DNA of 64,000 bases from Gemmatimonadota bacterium (GTDB lineage: Bacteria > Gemmatimonadota > Gemmatimonadetes > Longimicrobiales > Gaopeijiaceae). Below are positions 8,478 through 19,351 of the stretch, piece after piece; position 1 is the first letter of the stretch; each line of letters opens with the position of its first letter. The notes beneath the pieces were generated by a model. The model searched no databases and was not told the DNA's origin. It worked only from the letters and a program-made list of their open reading frames with translations. The position numbers were made by a program, and so were the translations under genes. The DNA lies in NCBI GenBank assembly GCA_015664885.1, contig DQPL01000021.1, forward strand, positions 1 to 64,000. Direction: 5' to 3'.

Positions 8478-10240
8478 CCGCCCCTCCCGCGTAGCCGCTC
8501 GAGCTCGACGCGCGCATCTGGCACGACCGCCGCGTTGGGACGCGAGATGATGAGGTCTTCCAGCAGCGCGATGGCAGCGTCGACACCGTCCCTCGACGCG
8601 GCGCGGTAGCGTGCGAGCGCCAGCGCCGCTTCGCCGACCTCGGGCGAGTCCGGGAACTCGCTGAGAATACGTTCCCGGATGAGCGCGGCCTCGCTGAGCA
8701 GATCCGCGCGTTGGGCGATGCGCGCGGCCTCTGCTAGCACAGGCGGACGTTCGTCCTGGCCGAGCGATTCGGCGCCCTCGCTCAGCATTGCTGCGGCCTG
8801 AGAGGACTGCCCCCTGTGCGCCTGAACGCCGGCAGTGGCGAGCAGCTGTACGCCCTTCGTAGAAAGGCGACCCATGAGGCCCACCAGTTGGATGACCTCG
8901 GTCGCGTCGGACGGCTCCAGGCCGGGCAACGCGAACAGGAGTGCCTGACGACCCTCTTCGACCTCACCGGCATCGAACAGCAGATACGCCCGCTCGACGC
9001 TACTGCGGGGGCCCTCGATGCCTTCGAGCACCGCCGCCGCCCCCGCGGCGTCGCTGCGCGCCAGTAGCCCGGCGGCAACCGTGGCCGCCAGATCGTCGAG
9101 TTCCGGCGCATTGGGGAACTCGTCCCGGAAGTCCCCCAAGAGTTGCCGGAGGCGTCCCGGTTCCGCGCCGACACCCTCGAGGCGGATGACCTGCGCGGTC
9201 GCCCGCCGTCGGTCGACGGAGCCCGCAGAGAACGAAGCCGCGATGCGGCGTTGAGCGGTCAATGCGGCTGAGGTGTCCGCCGCAGCTAGCGCCACGTCCA
9301 GAATGCGCTGGTCGAACTGGCGGCGTTGCGCCGGGGTAGACGCGTCGCTGCCCAACTCGGACAAGGCCCAGGACGCCGTCTGCACGAGGTCCTGGTCACG
9401 CGCCCGGCGCGCGACGTCATTGAGGAACATCTCTCGCGCGCGCCCATTCAAATTACTTGCCACTTCCTTCGACAGATCGAGCGCCTCGGCCCCTAGACCC
9501 AGGTCGAGCGCGATGCGCGCGCCCGCGCGCCGCCTGGGCAGCAAGTCGGAGCGCGCGAGCGCGCGTACCAGCCGGCGGCCGGCGGCGTCCCTGCCGTGGG
9601 TCAGCCCCTGCACTCGCCGCGCGATGGCCGTGGTCTGCGCGCCGTCGTCACCGATCGCGAGCGCCCATTCGTCGACGGCCCCGTCACGGTCGTCCATGGC
9701 TGCCAGCAGGTCACCGATCTCCAACGCGAGCGCGTCACCACCTGCGGCCTCGCGCCCTCTGCGCAGGACCCTCAGCGCCCGCTCCGATCCGAAGGCGCGC
9801 TCATAGACACGGGCCACCTCTCGGTACGGAACCTCGCTCGCCTGCTCGAGGTCGAACCAGAGTTCGGCTTCATGCTCGACGGCATCCAGCAAATCGAACT
9901 CCGCCAGGACTCGCAACTTCAGGTAGCGCACCCCAGACGAAGTCGCGTCTCGAGCGAGGAACGCGTCCACCACGGGGAGGATCTGCTCGGTCTCGCCCTT
10001 GGCGCGCAGCACGCGCTCCAGCGCGAAGAGCCCGCCCGAAGACGATGGGTCGGCTTCGAGCAATTCACGCAACGCGACTTCGGCCGCGTCGAAGTCCCCT
10101 CGCGACTCGTGAGCGGCCGCGGCGCGAAGGAGGCGAGCCTCGTCCGTGCCGCGGCGGTTCTGTGCGCTTACAGGTGGCGAGCACAGCATCAGCATCAACA
10201 GCGCGATCGAGCCAGGCCAGAGTCCGCGACACGACATCAC
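8474..10240 (-). CDS. Exported TPR-repeat protein
   Basis: A 588-residue protein with a signal peptide (WPGSIALLMLMLCSPPVSAQ). It is followed almost entirely by helical tetratricopeptide-like repeats, visible as ESRGDFDAAEVALRELLEADP near the start and LSEAALIRERILSEFPDSPEVGEAAL near the end. TPR solenoids mediate protein-protein contacts, so a scaffold role in the periplasm is likely. Two ATG codons open the gene, and the first is at the 4-base overlap with the DUF4175-like gene. It is the third member of the four-gene coupled set 14255-7182. No enzymatic motif is seen. Confidence 0.75.
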   Translation of the reverse strand: MMSCRGLWPGSIALLMLMLCSPPVSAQNRRGTDEARLLRAAAAHESRGDFDAAEVALRELLEADPSSSGGLFALERVLRAKGETEQILPVVDAFLARDATSSGVRYLKLRVLAEFDLLDAVEHEAELWFDLEQASEVPYREVARVYERAFGSERALRVLRRGREAAGGDALALEIGDLLAAMDDRDGAVDEWALAIGDDGAQTTAIARRVQGLTHGRDAAGRRLVRALARSDLLPRRRAGARIALDLGLGAEALDLSKEVASNLNGRAREMFLNDVARRARDQDLVQTASWALSELGSDASTPAQRRQFDQRILDVALAAADTSAALTAQRRIAASFSAGSVDRRRATAQVIRLEGVGAEPGRLRQLLGDFRDEFPNAPELDDLAATVAAGLLARSDAAGAAAVLEGIEGPRSSVERAYLLFDAGEVEEGRQALLFALPGLEPSDATEVIQLVGLMGRLSTKGVQLLATAGVQAHRGQSSQAAAMLSEGAESLGQDERPPVLAEAARIAQRADLLSEAALIRERILSEFPDSPEVGEAALALARYRAASRDGVDAAIALLEDLIISRPNAAVVPDARVELERLRGRGG

Positions 10241-13200
10241 GACCCTCCTCCGCCACCGGCGCTACCGCGATTGAGGCGCTCGAAGTATTGAATGACGAGC
10301 TGGCGGACGGCCGGGCTCAGGCGTTGCAACTGAGCGGCGTCCGGTAGCCGGAAGCTAAGCGCGCCCAGCTGGTCTGCGGTGAGCGCAACGATATCGCCGC
10401 GCTCGAACTCCTCCGGCACCTCGGATTCCCGCTCTTCTGAGGTCTCCTCGCGCTCGAGCGATCGTCCGGCGTCCAGAAGTCGGTGGAAGAGTCGCTCCTG
10501 CCGCTGCGTCACCTCGGGCGTGAGTCGCCCTTGAGCGAGTTGCTCGGCGAGCGCTGCGGCTTCGGCCGCGAGCTGATCGAGGTCTCCGAGAGAATCCTCC
10601 GCCCCTGGCTGGTCGGCGAGTTCGCCGAGATCGGAAGCGACCGACTGCTGCCCCTGCGACATCTCTTGCAACTGCTGTTGCATGGCCTGCTGACCGAGCT
10701 CGAGCGGCATCAGCTGCCCGGTCTGGTTCATGAGGTCACCCTGCTGCTGCGCGAGCTGCTCGAGCTGCTGAGCCATGTCCCCCGACTGGCCTTCTCCCTG
10801 CTGACCCATCCCTTCCGCGCCGGCGATGGCCGCGAGCGCGAGCTGGTTGAGGTCTCCGATCGCCTGACCGGCCTGTGCATGCGGCGAGGGCGTGGAGCCC
10901 CGGCGGGTCTGCATCGCCTCGATGGTCTTCTGGATGGACTCCATCGCTCGCCCCATCTGTGCTGACAACTCCTGGTTTCCTTCCATCGCCCCATCGCCTG
11001 CGGCTTGCAGGTTTTCGGCCATGTTCTCGACGCCCTGCAACAACGATGCTTCGTCGCTACGCATTGCGGCCACTTGCTCTTGGCTCGAGCCCCGCATGCG
11101 CTCGCGCAGCTCGGTCTGCCGGCGCGCCAGCGAGAGCGCATCGTCCGCCGCTTGGTTGAGCGCAGCTTGGGCAGCCTCCGCCCTCTGTTCCGCCATCTGC
11201 TCCTGCGCTTGCTGCAACTCGTCCGCCACCTGCTGGAGCTGCTCCGCGGCATCGTCCGCCTGCTCGGCGGCACTTTGATTCTGGCCCTGGTTCGCCTGCT
11301 GCTCGGCTTGCTGCATCTGTTGCTGCGCCTGCTGCAGCGACTCTCGCGCTTCTTGAACGCCCGCAGCCGCGTCCTGTTCGTCGATCTCGCCCAGTCGCTG
11401 CTCGAGCCTCTCCATTTGAGATTCCAGCTGCTCGGCGCGCGCCTCGAGGTCCTCTTGCTGCTCGGCACGCAGCTCCGGATTGTCCTCCTCAGCCATGGCG
11501 TCGGCCAAAGCTTCCTCCTGACGCGCAAGCTCCTCGGCCTCGCTGGTCGTCGCGCGGAAGTCCTGCTCCACCGCGGCCCGCCTAAATCGCTCCAGCGCCT
11601 CCTCGAGTCGTTGGCGGAACTCCTCCTGCTGCTCCGCTAGATCGCTCAAAGACTCGTTGGCCTGGCGCAGATCGTCCTGCTGCAGCGCTTCCGCCATCTC
11701 TTCCATGCGCTGCTGCAGGTCGCTCCCGGTCAGTTCCCTGAGCAGCTCCTGGAGCTCCTCGAGCTCTCTCGAAAGCTCCGGGTCCGCTTGGCCGGCTTCC
11801 TCCAGCATGCGCTCGAGCTCTGCGAGTTCAGCTCGCATCGAGTCGGCTGTGGCGCTCATCTCCTCTTGATCGTCGAGCGCCGCCTGCAGCTCCTCCTTCT
11901 GCTCGAAGTCCGGCTGCCCCTCTTCTCGACCGCCCCGCGCATCCGGCTCAGCGGCGTTTTCGAGCGCTTGGTCCCGGTTCTCTTCGGCGCGACGCGCCGC
12001 TTCCTCCGCTAGCTCCTCGAGCCGATCCGCGACGTCCTCGAACTGCTGTCCCGCGGCGCGCTGCATCTCGGCGGCGGCCGGCATGCGCAGCACGTATTCG
12101 CGCGTCGACGCCGCCTGCCCTGAGGGCGAGTTGTCGACCGCTCGGGCGTAGTAGCGCACCGTGTCGCCGGGCAACAGCCTCCAGCTCCGCAGGTCGAGCA
12201 GAGGACGCGCGAGCGCCGCGCGTGTGCCGCCCAGGTCCAAGCCCTGGGTGATGGGCTCGTGCCGCTCGCCGAACGCCGTGACTCTGTACGCAACGAGCTC
12301 CAGACGGCGGAGACCGTAGTCGTCACTCGCTTCGAGGACGAGCGGTTGACGGAGGCTCAACGGCAGAATCGTGTCACGGCCCGGTAGCGGGATCGCCACG
12401 TGAGGCATGGAGTCCGGCACGAGCGTGACCACGAGCGGTCCCGGCTGGATCTCGGCTGGGTCCCCATCGTTGTCCTGGAACGACCAGGAGAACACACCGT
12501 TCACGCGCGGTGTCCAGGCTCCGCGAAAGCCGCCCCCGTCTACCTGAAGCTCGGTGGCGACCGCGCCCGTCGAATCCTCCAGGACGGCGCGGGAAAGCGG
12601 GCGGCTGGCGCGTCCCTCGAGTGTTAGGTGGGATCCCACGGGCAGACGTAACGGAGGTGGGTCTCCGCGGTACTCGTCCGGCAGCAGTCCGGTGTGAGCG
12701 GGGTAGAGCACGACCAGAACGAGATCGCTTACAAAGAGCGGGTCGATGGGGATGATCGAGTAGGTCTCGGTCTCGCTGCCGTCATCCCCTCGCACGCGAT
12801 ATTCGATGGGCGCGGCAATGGCCTCGAAGACATGCGCGGCCCGGTCCTGCGTCAGCTCGATCGACTCGTTCCTCGCGATGTCCCCCGCTGCCTGCCACGA
12901 AAGCAACACCGAGGCCCTGCCCGGAGCCTGGATGGTGAGCACGACGTCCGAGCCGCGCAGGACCTCCACATTTCCAGGCGTGACCACGATCGCAGGCAGC
13001 ACAGCGTCTTTCATGACGCTGAACGGCGACGAAAGGCCTGACCATGCCCCCAGCGATCGGCTGGGCGTGGCGACCGCCAGCCCGATCGCGATCACTGCAA
13101 GAACCGTGAAAGCGGCGAGACCCCGCCGCGTCCAGACATCGATCCATGCACCCCACTCACCCGATAGGAACGCAGGCGAGCGCTCGCTGATCCCGGCAAC

Positions 13201-13590
13201 CGTACGTTCCGCAGCTCGCGCGGCGAGCGCGGGAGAGACGCCTGATGGGAGCTCACGCGACAATTCGAGAGTGCCCCGTACGATGCCCGGGCGTAGGCCC
13301 GCAGCACGCTCGATCGTCTCCGAGAGCGGAGCTTCCGCCAACCACCGCATCGCTCCTGCTCGATGCGCCCATAAAGCAGCTGCTGCGAGCAGCACCACCA
13401 CCGCGTCCAACTGCGCCGGCACGTCGCTTCCCTGCCGCCAGCCCTCCGGACCCGCAAGCATCCAGGCAGCGACTAGCACGAGGCCGACGACCGCGGCCAC
13501 CCAAACGCTCAGCGCGAGCGCCGCCCGCTTTCTCAGGTGACCGCGAACCCCCTGGACCTCGCCGTCCAGCCGCTTGCTCGCCGGACTCAC
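10237..13590 (-). CDS. Large DUF4175-like membrane protein with long Gln/Glu-rich coiled coil
   Basis: 1117 residues. Three predicted membrane helices lie near the N-terminus (about 24-45, 61-77 and 157-175). An extracytoplasmic region with Ig-like strand patterns follows (about 190-500; TPGNVEVLRGSDVVLTIQ). About 450 residues of Gln/Glu/Ala-rich coiled coil (about 510-960) come next, then a polar tail. This order matches the DUF4175 type found with DUF4159 proteins in MoxR/BatA-like envelope clusters. Here no MoxR, DUF58 or von Willebrand factor gene accompanies it. It overlaps both neighbours by 4 bases. A mechanical or scaffold role in the envelope is inferred only from architecture. Confidence 0.8.
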   Translation of the reverse strand: MSPASKRLDGEVQGVRGHLRKRAALALSVWVAAVVGLVLVAAWMLAGPEGWRQGSDVPAQLDAVVVLLAAAALWAHRAGAMRWLAEAPLSETIERAAGLRPGIVRGTLELSRELPSGVSPALAARAAERTVAGISERSPAFLSGEWGAWIDVWTRRGLAAFTVLAVIAIGLAVATPSRSLGAWSGLSSPFSVMKDAVLPAIVVTPGNVEVLRGSDVVLTIQAPGRASVLLSWQAAGDIARNESIELTQDRAAHVFEAIAAPIEYRVRGDDGSETETYSIIPIDPLFVSDLVLVVLYPAHTGLLPDEYRGDPPPLRLPVGSHLTLEGRASRPLSRAVLEDSTGAVATELQVDGGGFRGAWTPRVNGVFSWSFQDNDGDPAEIQPGPLVVTLVPDSMPHVAIPLPGRDTILPLSLRQPLVLEASDDYGLRRLELVAYRVTAFGERHEPITQGLDLGGTRAALARPLLDLRSWRLLPGDTVRYYARAVDNSPSGQAASTREYVLRMPAAAEMQRAAGQQFEDVADRLEELAEEAARRAEENRDQALENAAEPDARGGREEGQPDFEQKEELQAALDDQEEMSATADSMRAELAELERMLEEAGQADPELSRELEELQELLRELTGSDLQQRMEEMAEALQQDDLRQANESLSDLAEQQEEFRQRLEEALERFRRAAVEQDFRATTSEAEELARQEEALADAMAEEDNPELRAEQQEDLEARAEQLESQMERLEQRLGEIDEQDAAAGVQEARESLQQAQQQMQQAEQQANQGQNQSAAEQADDAAEQLQQVADELQQAQEQMAEQRAEAAQAALNQAADDALSLARRQTELRERMRGSSQEQVAAMRSDEASLLQGVENMAENLQAAGDGAMEGNQELSAQMGRAMESIQKTIEAMQTRRGSTPSPHAQAGQAIGDLNQLALAAIAGAEGMGQQGEGQSGDMAQQLEQLAQQQGDLMNQTGQLMPLELGQQAMQQQLQEMSQGQQSVASDLGELADQPGAEDSLGDLDQLAAEAAALAEQLAQGRLTPEVTQRQERLFHRLLDAGRSLEREETSEERESEVPEEFERGDIVALTADQLGALSFRLPDAAQLQRLSPAVRQLVIQYFERLNRGSAGGGGGS

Positions 13591-14255
13591 GACACCGCCT
13601 GACCCAGCACGAACAGGAACAGGTTCACGCCCATGCGAAGCGCAGCCTCGCGGAGGTCCTCGGAGTCACCGTGAACGTCTTCGTCTTCCCAACCATCTCC
13701 CAAATCCGATTCGTATGAGTAGAACACCACCAGCCGTCCCTCGTGAAAGACCCCGAAGGCCTGCGGAGGGTTGCCGTCATGCTCGTGAATTTTCGGCAGG
13801 CCTTCCGGAAAATCGTAGAACGTGTGGAAGACCGGGTGGTCTGGGGGAATCTCGGTCAGCTCGGCGTCGGGAAAGATCTGGGCGATTTCTTCCCGGAACG
13901 ACTCGTCGAGACCGTAGTTGTCGTCGGCGTGGAGAAAGCCACCCGACGTGAGATACTCCCTCAATTCGGCACGCTCCGCCGCGGAGAAGCGCACATCACC
14001 GTGACCGGTCATGTAGAGGTAGGGGTGGTCGTAGAGCGCAGGATCGAGCGGTCGCACGTTGACCGCCCGGCGGGCGACCGGGATCCCGGTCCTCTGCTGG
14101 ATCGCGGCCAGCAGATTGGGCAGCGACGACGGGTTGGCGTACCAGTCTCCTCCGCCCTCGTACTGCAGGCGCGCGATCGTGATCGAGTCGCTCAGGGCGG
14201 GCTCGACGCGCAGGTCACCAGACGCCACGAGCGTCGCCAAAAGGATCCAAGTCAT
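13587..14255 (-). CDS. DUF4159 domain protein
   Basis: A 222-residue protein that begins with a short hydrophobic segment (WILLATLVASG), which may be a signal peptide. The rest matches DUF4159: ARLQYEGGGDWYANPSSLPNLL, LYMTGHGDVRFSAAE, GGFLHADDNYGLDESF and HPVFHTFYDFPEGLPKIHEHDG. DUF4159 has an amidotransferase-like fold of unknown activity and is commonly adjacent to DUF4175 proteins, as here (4-base overlap). It is 12 bases downstream of rsmI, so the envelope operon may be transcribed from the trxA-rsmI promoter. Confidence 0.85.
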   Translation of the reverse strand: MTWILLATLVASGDLRVEPALSDSITIARLQYEGGGDWYANPSSLPNLLAAIQQRTGIPVARRAVNVRPLDPALYDHPYLYMTGHGDVRFSAAERAELREYLTSGGFLHADDNYGLDESFREEIAQIFPDAELTEIPPDHPVFHTFYDFPEGLPKIHEHDGNPPQAFGVFHEGRLVVFYSYESDLGDGWEDEDVHGDSEDLREAALRMGVNLFLFVLGQAVS

Positions 14256-14267
14256 GCGTGCTTAGTG

Positions 14268-15122
14268 TCAGTCCATTAGGGAGTCGTGGGAGTCGTGGAC
14301 GATACGGTACGCGTCGTTGCGCGATAGGTCGAGACGGCTGGCGATCTCCTTGGCGGCCGCGGACGGCTTCATACCCTCGGCGGCAAGCTCCCGCGCCAGT
14401 TCTCTCGCAGCCTCCAGCCTCGAAGCACGGTCTGATTCGGACAACCCTGAGTCCACGGGAGCCACGACCACCGTGACCTCACCCTTGGGCGGATGCTCCC
14501 GGTAGTATGACGCGACCTCGGCGAGGCTGCCGCGCTGGAACTCCTCATGAACTTTGGTCAATTCACGTGCGACCGCGACCGACCGTTCCCGCCCGCATTC
14601 GGTCGCCAGATCCTCGAGCAACCGGACGGTACGCTGGGGAGACTCGAACAGCACGACCGTCTCGCTGCTGGAGGCTACCCTCTCGAGCAGTGCCTGCCTC
14701 GATTTCCCTTTGCGATCGGGAAAACCAAGGAACAGAAAGCTTCCCATGGGCAGCCCGGCACCAACCAGCGCGGCGAGCACCGCGGAGGGCCCTGGAATGG
14801 GAACGACCGCATGTCCGGCGTCGTGCACGGCCGCGACCAGGGTCGCACCGGGATCGGATACCAGCGGCGTGCCGGCGTCGGAAACGAGCGCGAGGTCCTC
14901 ACCCGCATCGAGCCACGCAAGTGCGCGCTCGACGCGCCCGCGCTCGTTGTGGGCGTGCAACGATACCAGAGGTGCCTCCGCTCCGACGTGGGCCGCGAGC
15001 ACCCGTGAACGCCGCGTGTCCTCCGCGAGGATCCGGTCCACCTCGCGGAGCGTCTGCCGCGCCCGGTCACTCACGTCCGCGAGGTTCCCGATGGGCGTGC
15101 TCACGATGTACAAGGTGGCCAC
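14268..15122 (-). CDS. rsmI: 16S rRNA (cytidine(1402)-2'-O)-methyltransferase
   Basis: A 284-residue SAM-dependent methyltransferase of the tetrapyrrole-methylase fold that 2'-O-methylates C1402 in the 30S decoding centre. Signatures are TPIGNLADVSDRA at the N-terminus, LAEDTRRSRVL, ALVSDAGTPLVSDPG, PGPSAVLAALVGAGLP, FLGFPDRKGKSRQ and VLFESPQRT. The C-terminal helix-turn-helix-like tail (SAAKEIASRLDLSRNDAYR) is also present. Length is normal. It sits between trxA (9-base gap) and the DUF4159 gene. Confidence 0.95.
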   Translation of the reverse strand: MATLYIVSTPIGNLADVSDRARQTLREVDRILAEDTRRSRVLAAHVGAEAPLVSLHAHNERGRVERALAWLDAGEDLALVSDAGTPLVSDPGATLVAAVHDAGHAVVPIPGPSAVLAALVGAGLPMGSFLFLGFPDRKGKSRQALLERVASSSETVVLFESPQRTVRLLEDLATECGRERSVAVARELTKVHEEFQRGSLAEVASYYREHPPKGEVTVVVAPVDSGLSESDRASRLEAARELARELAAEGMKPSAAAKEIASRLDLSRNDAYRIVHDSHDSLMD

Positions 15123-15131
15123 CCCGGGGGC

Positions 15132-15467
15132 CTACAAGTGTTGTAGGATTTTCTCCTCGAGGTCCGGACGCGGAACCGCGCCGACCACGGTGTCGACGAG
15201 CTCTCCGTCCTTGAAGAACAAGATGCTCGGAATCGACGTCACGCGAAAACGCGTGGTCACACTGGGGTTGGTGTCCACGTCGAGCTTGCCGACTCGCAGT
15301 CCCTTCTCCTGGTACTCTTCGGCGAGCGCTTCCACGATCGGCGAGACCATCTTGCACGGGCCACACCAAACCGCCCAGAAATCGATCATCTGGAGCCCCT
15401 CACCACCCTCGATTTCCTCCGTGAAGTTCGCGTCGGTAACCTCGAGAATCGCATCACTCGTTGCCAT
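15132..15467 (-). CDS. trxA: Thioredoxin
   Basis: A 111-residue cytoplasmic thioredoxin with the redox motif WCGPCK (Cys35 and Cys38), the preceding DFWA strand, the cis-proline segment TSIPSILFF and the C-terminal EKILQHL helix. It reduces protein disulfides with electrons from thioredoxin reductase, which is not in the window. AAGGAGAGCCGAA before the ATG is a strong ribosome binding site. It heads the minus-strand run through rsmI into the envelope cluster. Only 27 bases separate it from the divergent epimerase gene. Confidence 0.97.
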   Translation of the reverse strand: MATSDAILEVTDANFTEEIEGGEGLQMIDFWAVWCGPCKMVSPIVEALAEEYQEKGLRVGKLDVDTNPSVTTRFRVTSIPSILFFKDGELVDTVVGAVPRPDLEEKILQHL

Positions 15468-15494
15468 TTCGGCTCTCCTTATCAGCTTTCTTCA

Positions 15495-15905
15495 ATGTTT
15501 CAATCAATAGAGGCCAAACGCCCACTGGACCACGTGGGCATCGCCGTTTCGTCCTTGGAAGAGGCGTGCCGCCTCTTCGAGGTCCTGCTCGGGGAAACCA
15601 GCTCCCCGCCTGAAGTCCTAGAGGCCCAAGGAGTCCGCATCGCCTTCGTCGGCGCTGTCGAGCTGCTCGAGCCACTGAGCTCGGAAACGACCATCGGTCG
15701 CTTCCTCGAACGTCGGGGTCCGGGACTCCACCACTTCGCGTACCGAACTGATGACATCGAGTCCGAACTTGCCCGCCTCGAGGCGCAGGGCATCGAGCTC
15801 ATCGACCGGGTCCCGCGCCCGGGCGCCAACGGACATCTAGTCGCTTTCTTGCACCCCTCCAGCACTCAAGGCGTACTCATCGAGCTGATCCAGCACTCCC
15901 GTTAG
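15495..15905 (+). CDS. mce: Methylmalonyl-CoA epimerase
   Basis: A 136-residue protein of the glyoxalase/VOC fold. Metal ligands expected for the epimerase are visible in LDHVGIAV, LHHFAYRTDDIE and the C-terminal VLIELIQ. The LLGETSSPPEVLEAQGVRIAFV segment is typical. The enzyme interconverts (R)- and (S)-methylmalonyl-CoA, feeding methylmalonyl-CoA mutase in propionate, odd-chain fatty acid and branched-chain amino acid use. No mutase gene is in the window. It is divergent from trxA and followed by a stem-loop. No strong Shine-Dalgarno precedes the ATG. Confidence 0.92.
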   Translation: MFQSIEAKRPLDHVGIAVSSLEEACRLFEVLLGETSSPPEVLEAQGVRIAFVGAVELLEPLSSETTIGRFLERRGPGLHHFAYRTDDIESELARLEAQGIELIDRVPRPGANGHLVAFLHPSSTQGVLIELIQHSR

Positions 15906-15930
15906 TCCGCCGCTTGCTTCACCGCGGGCC

Positions 15931-15960
15931 CCCCCGTACCTAACAAACGTACGGGGGTTC
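15931..15960 (+). terminator. Stem-loop after the epimerase gene
   Basis: A perfect 9-bp stem, CCCCCGTAC (15931-15939) with GTACGGGGG (15949-15957), encloses a 9-base A-rich loop. Only TTC follows, so it is a weak intrinsic terminator or a 3'-end stabiliser. Confidence 0.5.
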
Positions 15961-15987
15961 CCACGCGCGCACAAAGCCCGTCACAGC

Positions 15988-16509
15988 CTACCGGGCGGCC
16001 ATCACAGCCTGCAGATCGACCTTCTGGACGAGCCACCTCCCCCCACTCGCCTCGACCACCAGAAAGGGGATGGTGTCGACGCGTTGACCACGGATCGTAA
16101 GGTTGACCACGACTCGCGTTGTTGGTGCGTCACGGCCCGCCACCATCTCCTCGCGCTCGATTCGGTAGTTCTCGTGGCGGAGTATGGAGGAAATGGCCTC
16201 CATGCGGATCTCGACCTCCTGCCGGGTCACGCAGGACTGACCCCCGAATCACGACCCGATCTTCTTGAACATGCAGCCGAAAGTGCCGCCAGTTTCCATG
16301 ACGGGCCCGCTCGACGTCCTGAAAAGGCGGCCCATCCCGTGCAAGTCTCGCGAGTTGGCCGCCTGAAGGGATCTCTCCACCGACAGCTGGGGCAGGACCG
16401 CCATTGCCCCCGGGGACTGGATGACCTGGGTCGTGCACGCCGCCGACACGATGACGATTGCTAGCAACGCTAGACGACCCGGTCCGAACACGCTCGTCGA
16501 TCCACTCAT
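15988..16509 (-). pseudogene. Lipoprotein gene split by an in-frame TGA
   Basis: The ATG at 16509 is preceded by AGGAG and opens a lipoprotein signal (LALLAIVIVSAAC; lipobox Cys at about residue 25). The mature part (SLQAANSRDLHGMGRLF, then TFGCMFKKIGS) ends at a TGA at 16249-16251. The same frame continues as FGGQSC and, from 16230, EIRMEAISSILRHENYRIERE and on to RWLVQKVDLQAV, ending at 15988. Together this is a 173-codon protein of the kind expected for a small SnoaL-like or NTF2-like lipoprotein. The reading on both sides of the stop looks like one domain. The second half could be translated separately from the GTG at 16230, but that would have no signal sequence. Function is unknown. Confidence 0.65.
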
Positions 16510-16588
16510 CGCCACTCCTGGCACACGGTTGGAGGAGGCCCCCGCAATGTCGGCAAAACCGCTGTGGGCAGGAAGCCCTCGCGGGCCC

Positions 16589-19219
<2,631 letters not shown>

Positions 19220-19351
19220 GGTTCTCTACCACGGGCTGCTAGGCAAGTCAGACCCCCTTCGTGTCGATACTACAAGGACAGCCGGAGCGCCTCCAGACCC
19301 GGTCATGTCGGCGCTCACTCGAATGCTGCGGCATGGCGGGCCTCAAAACGT

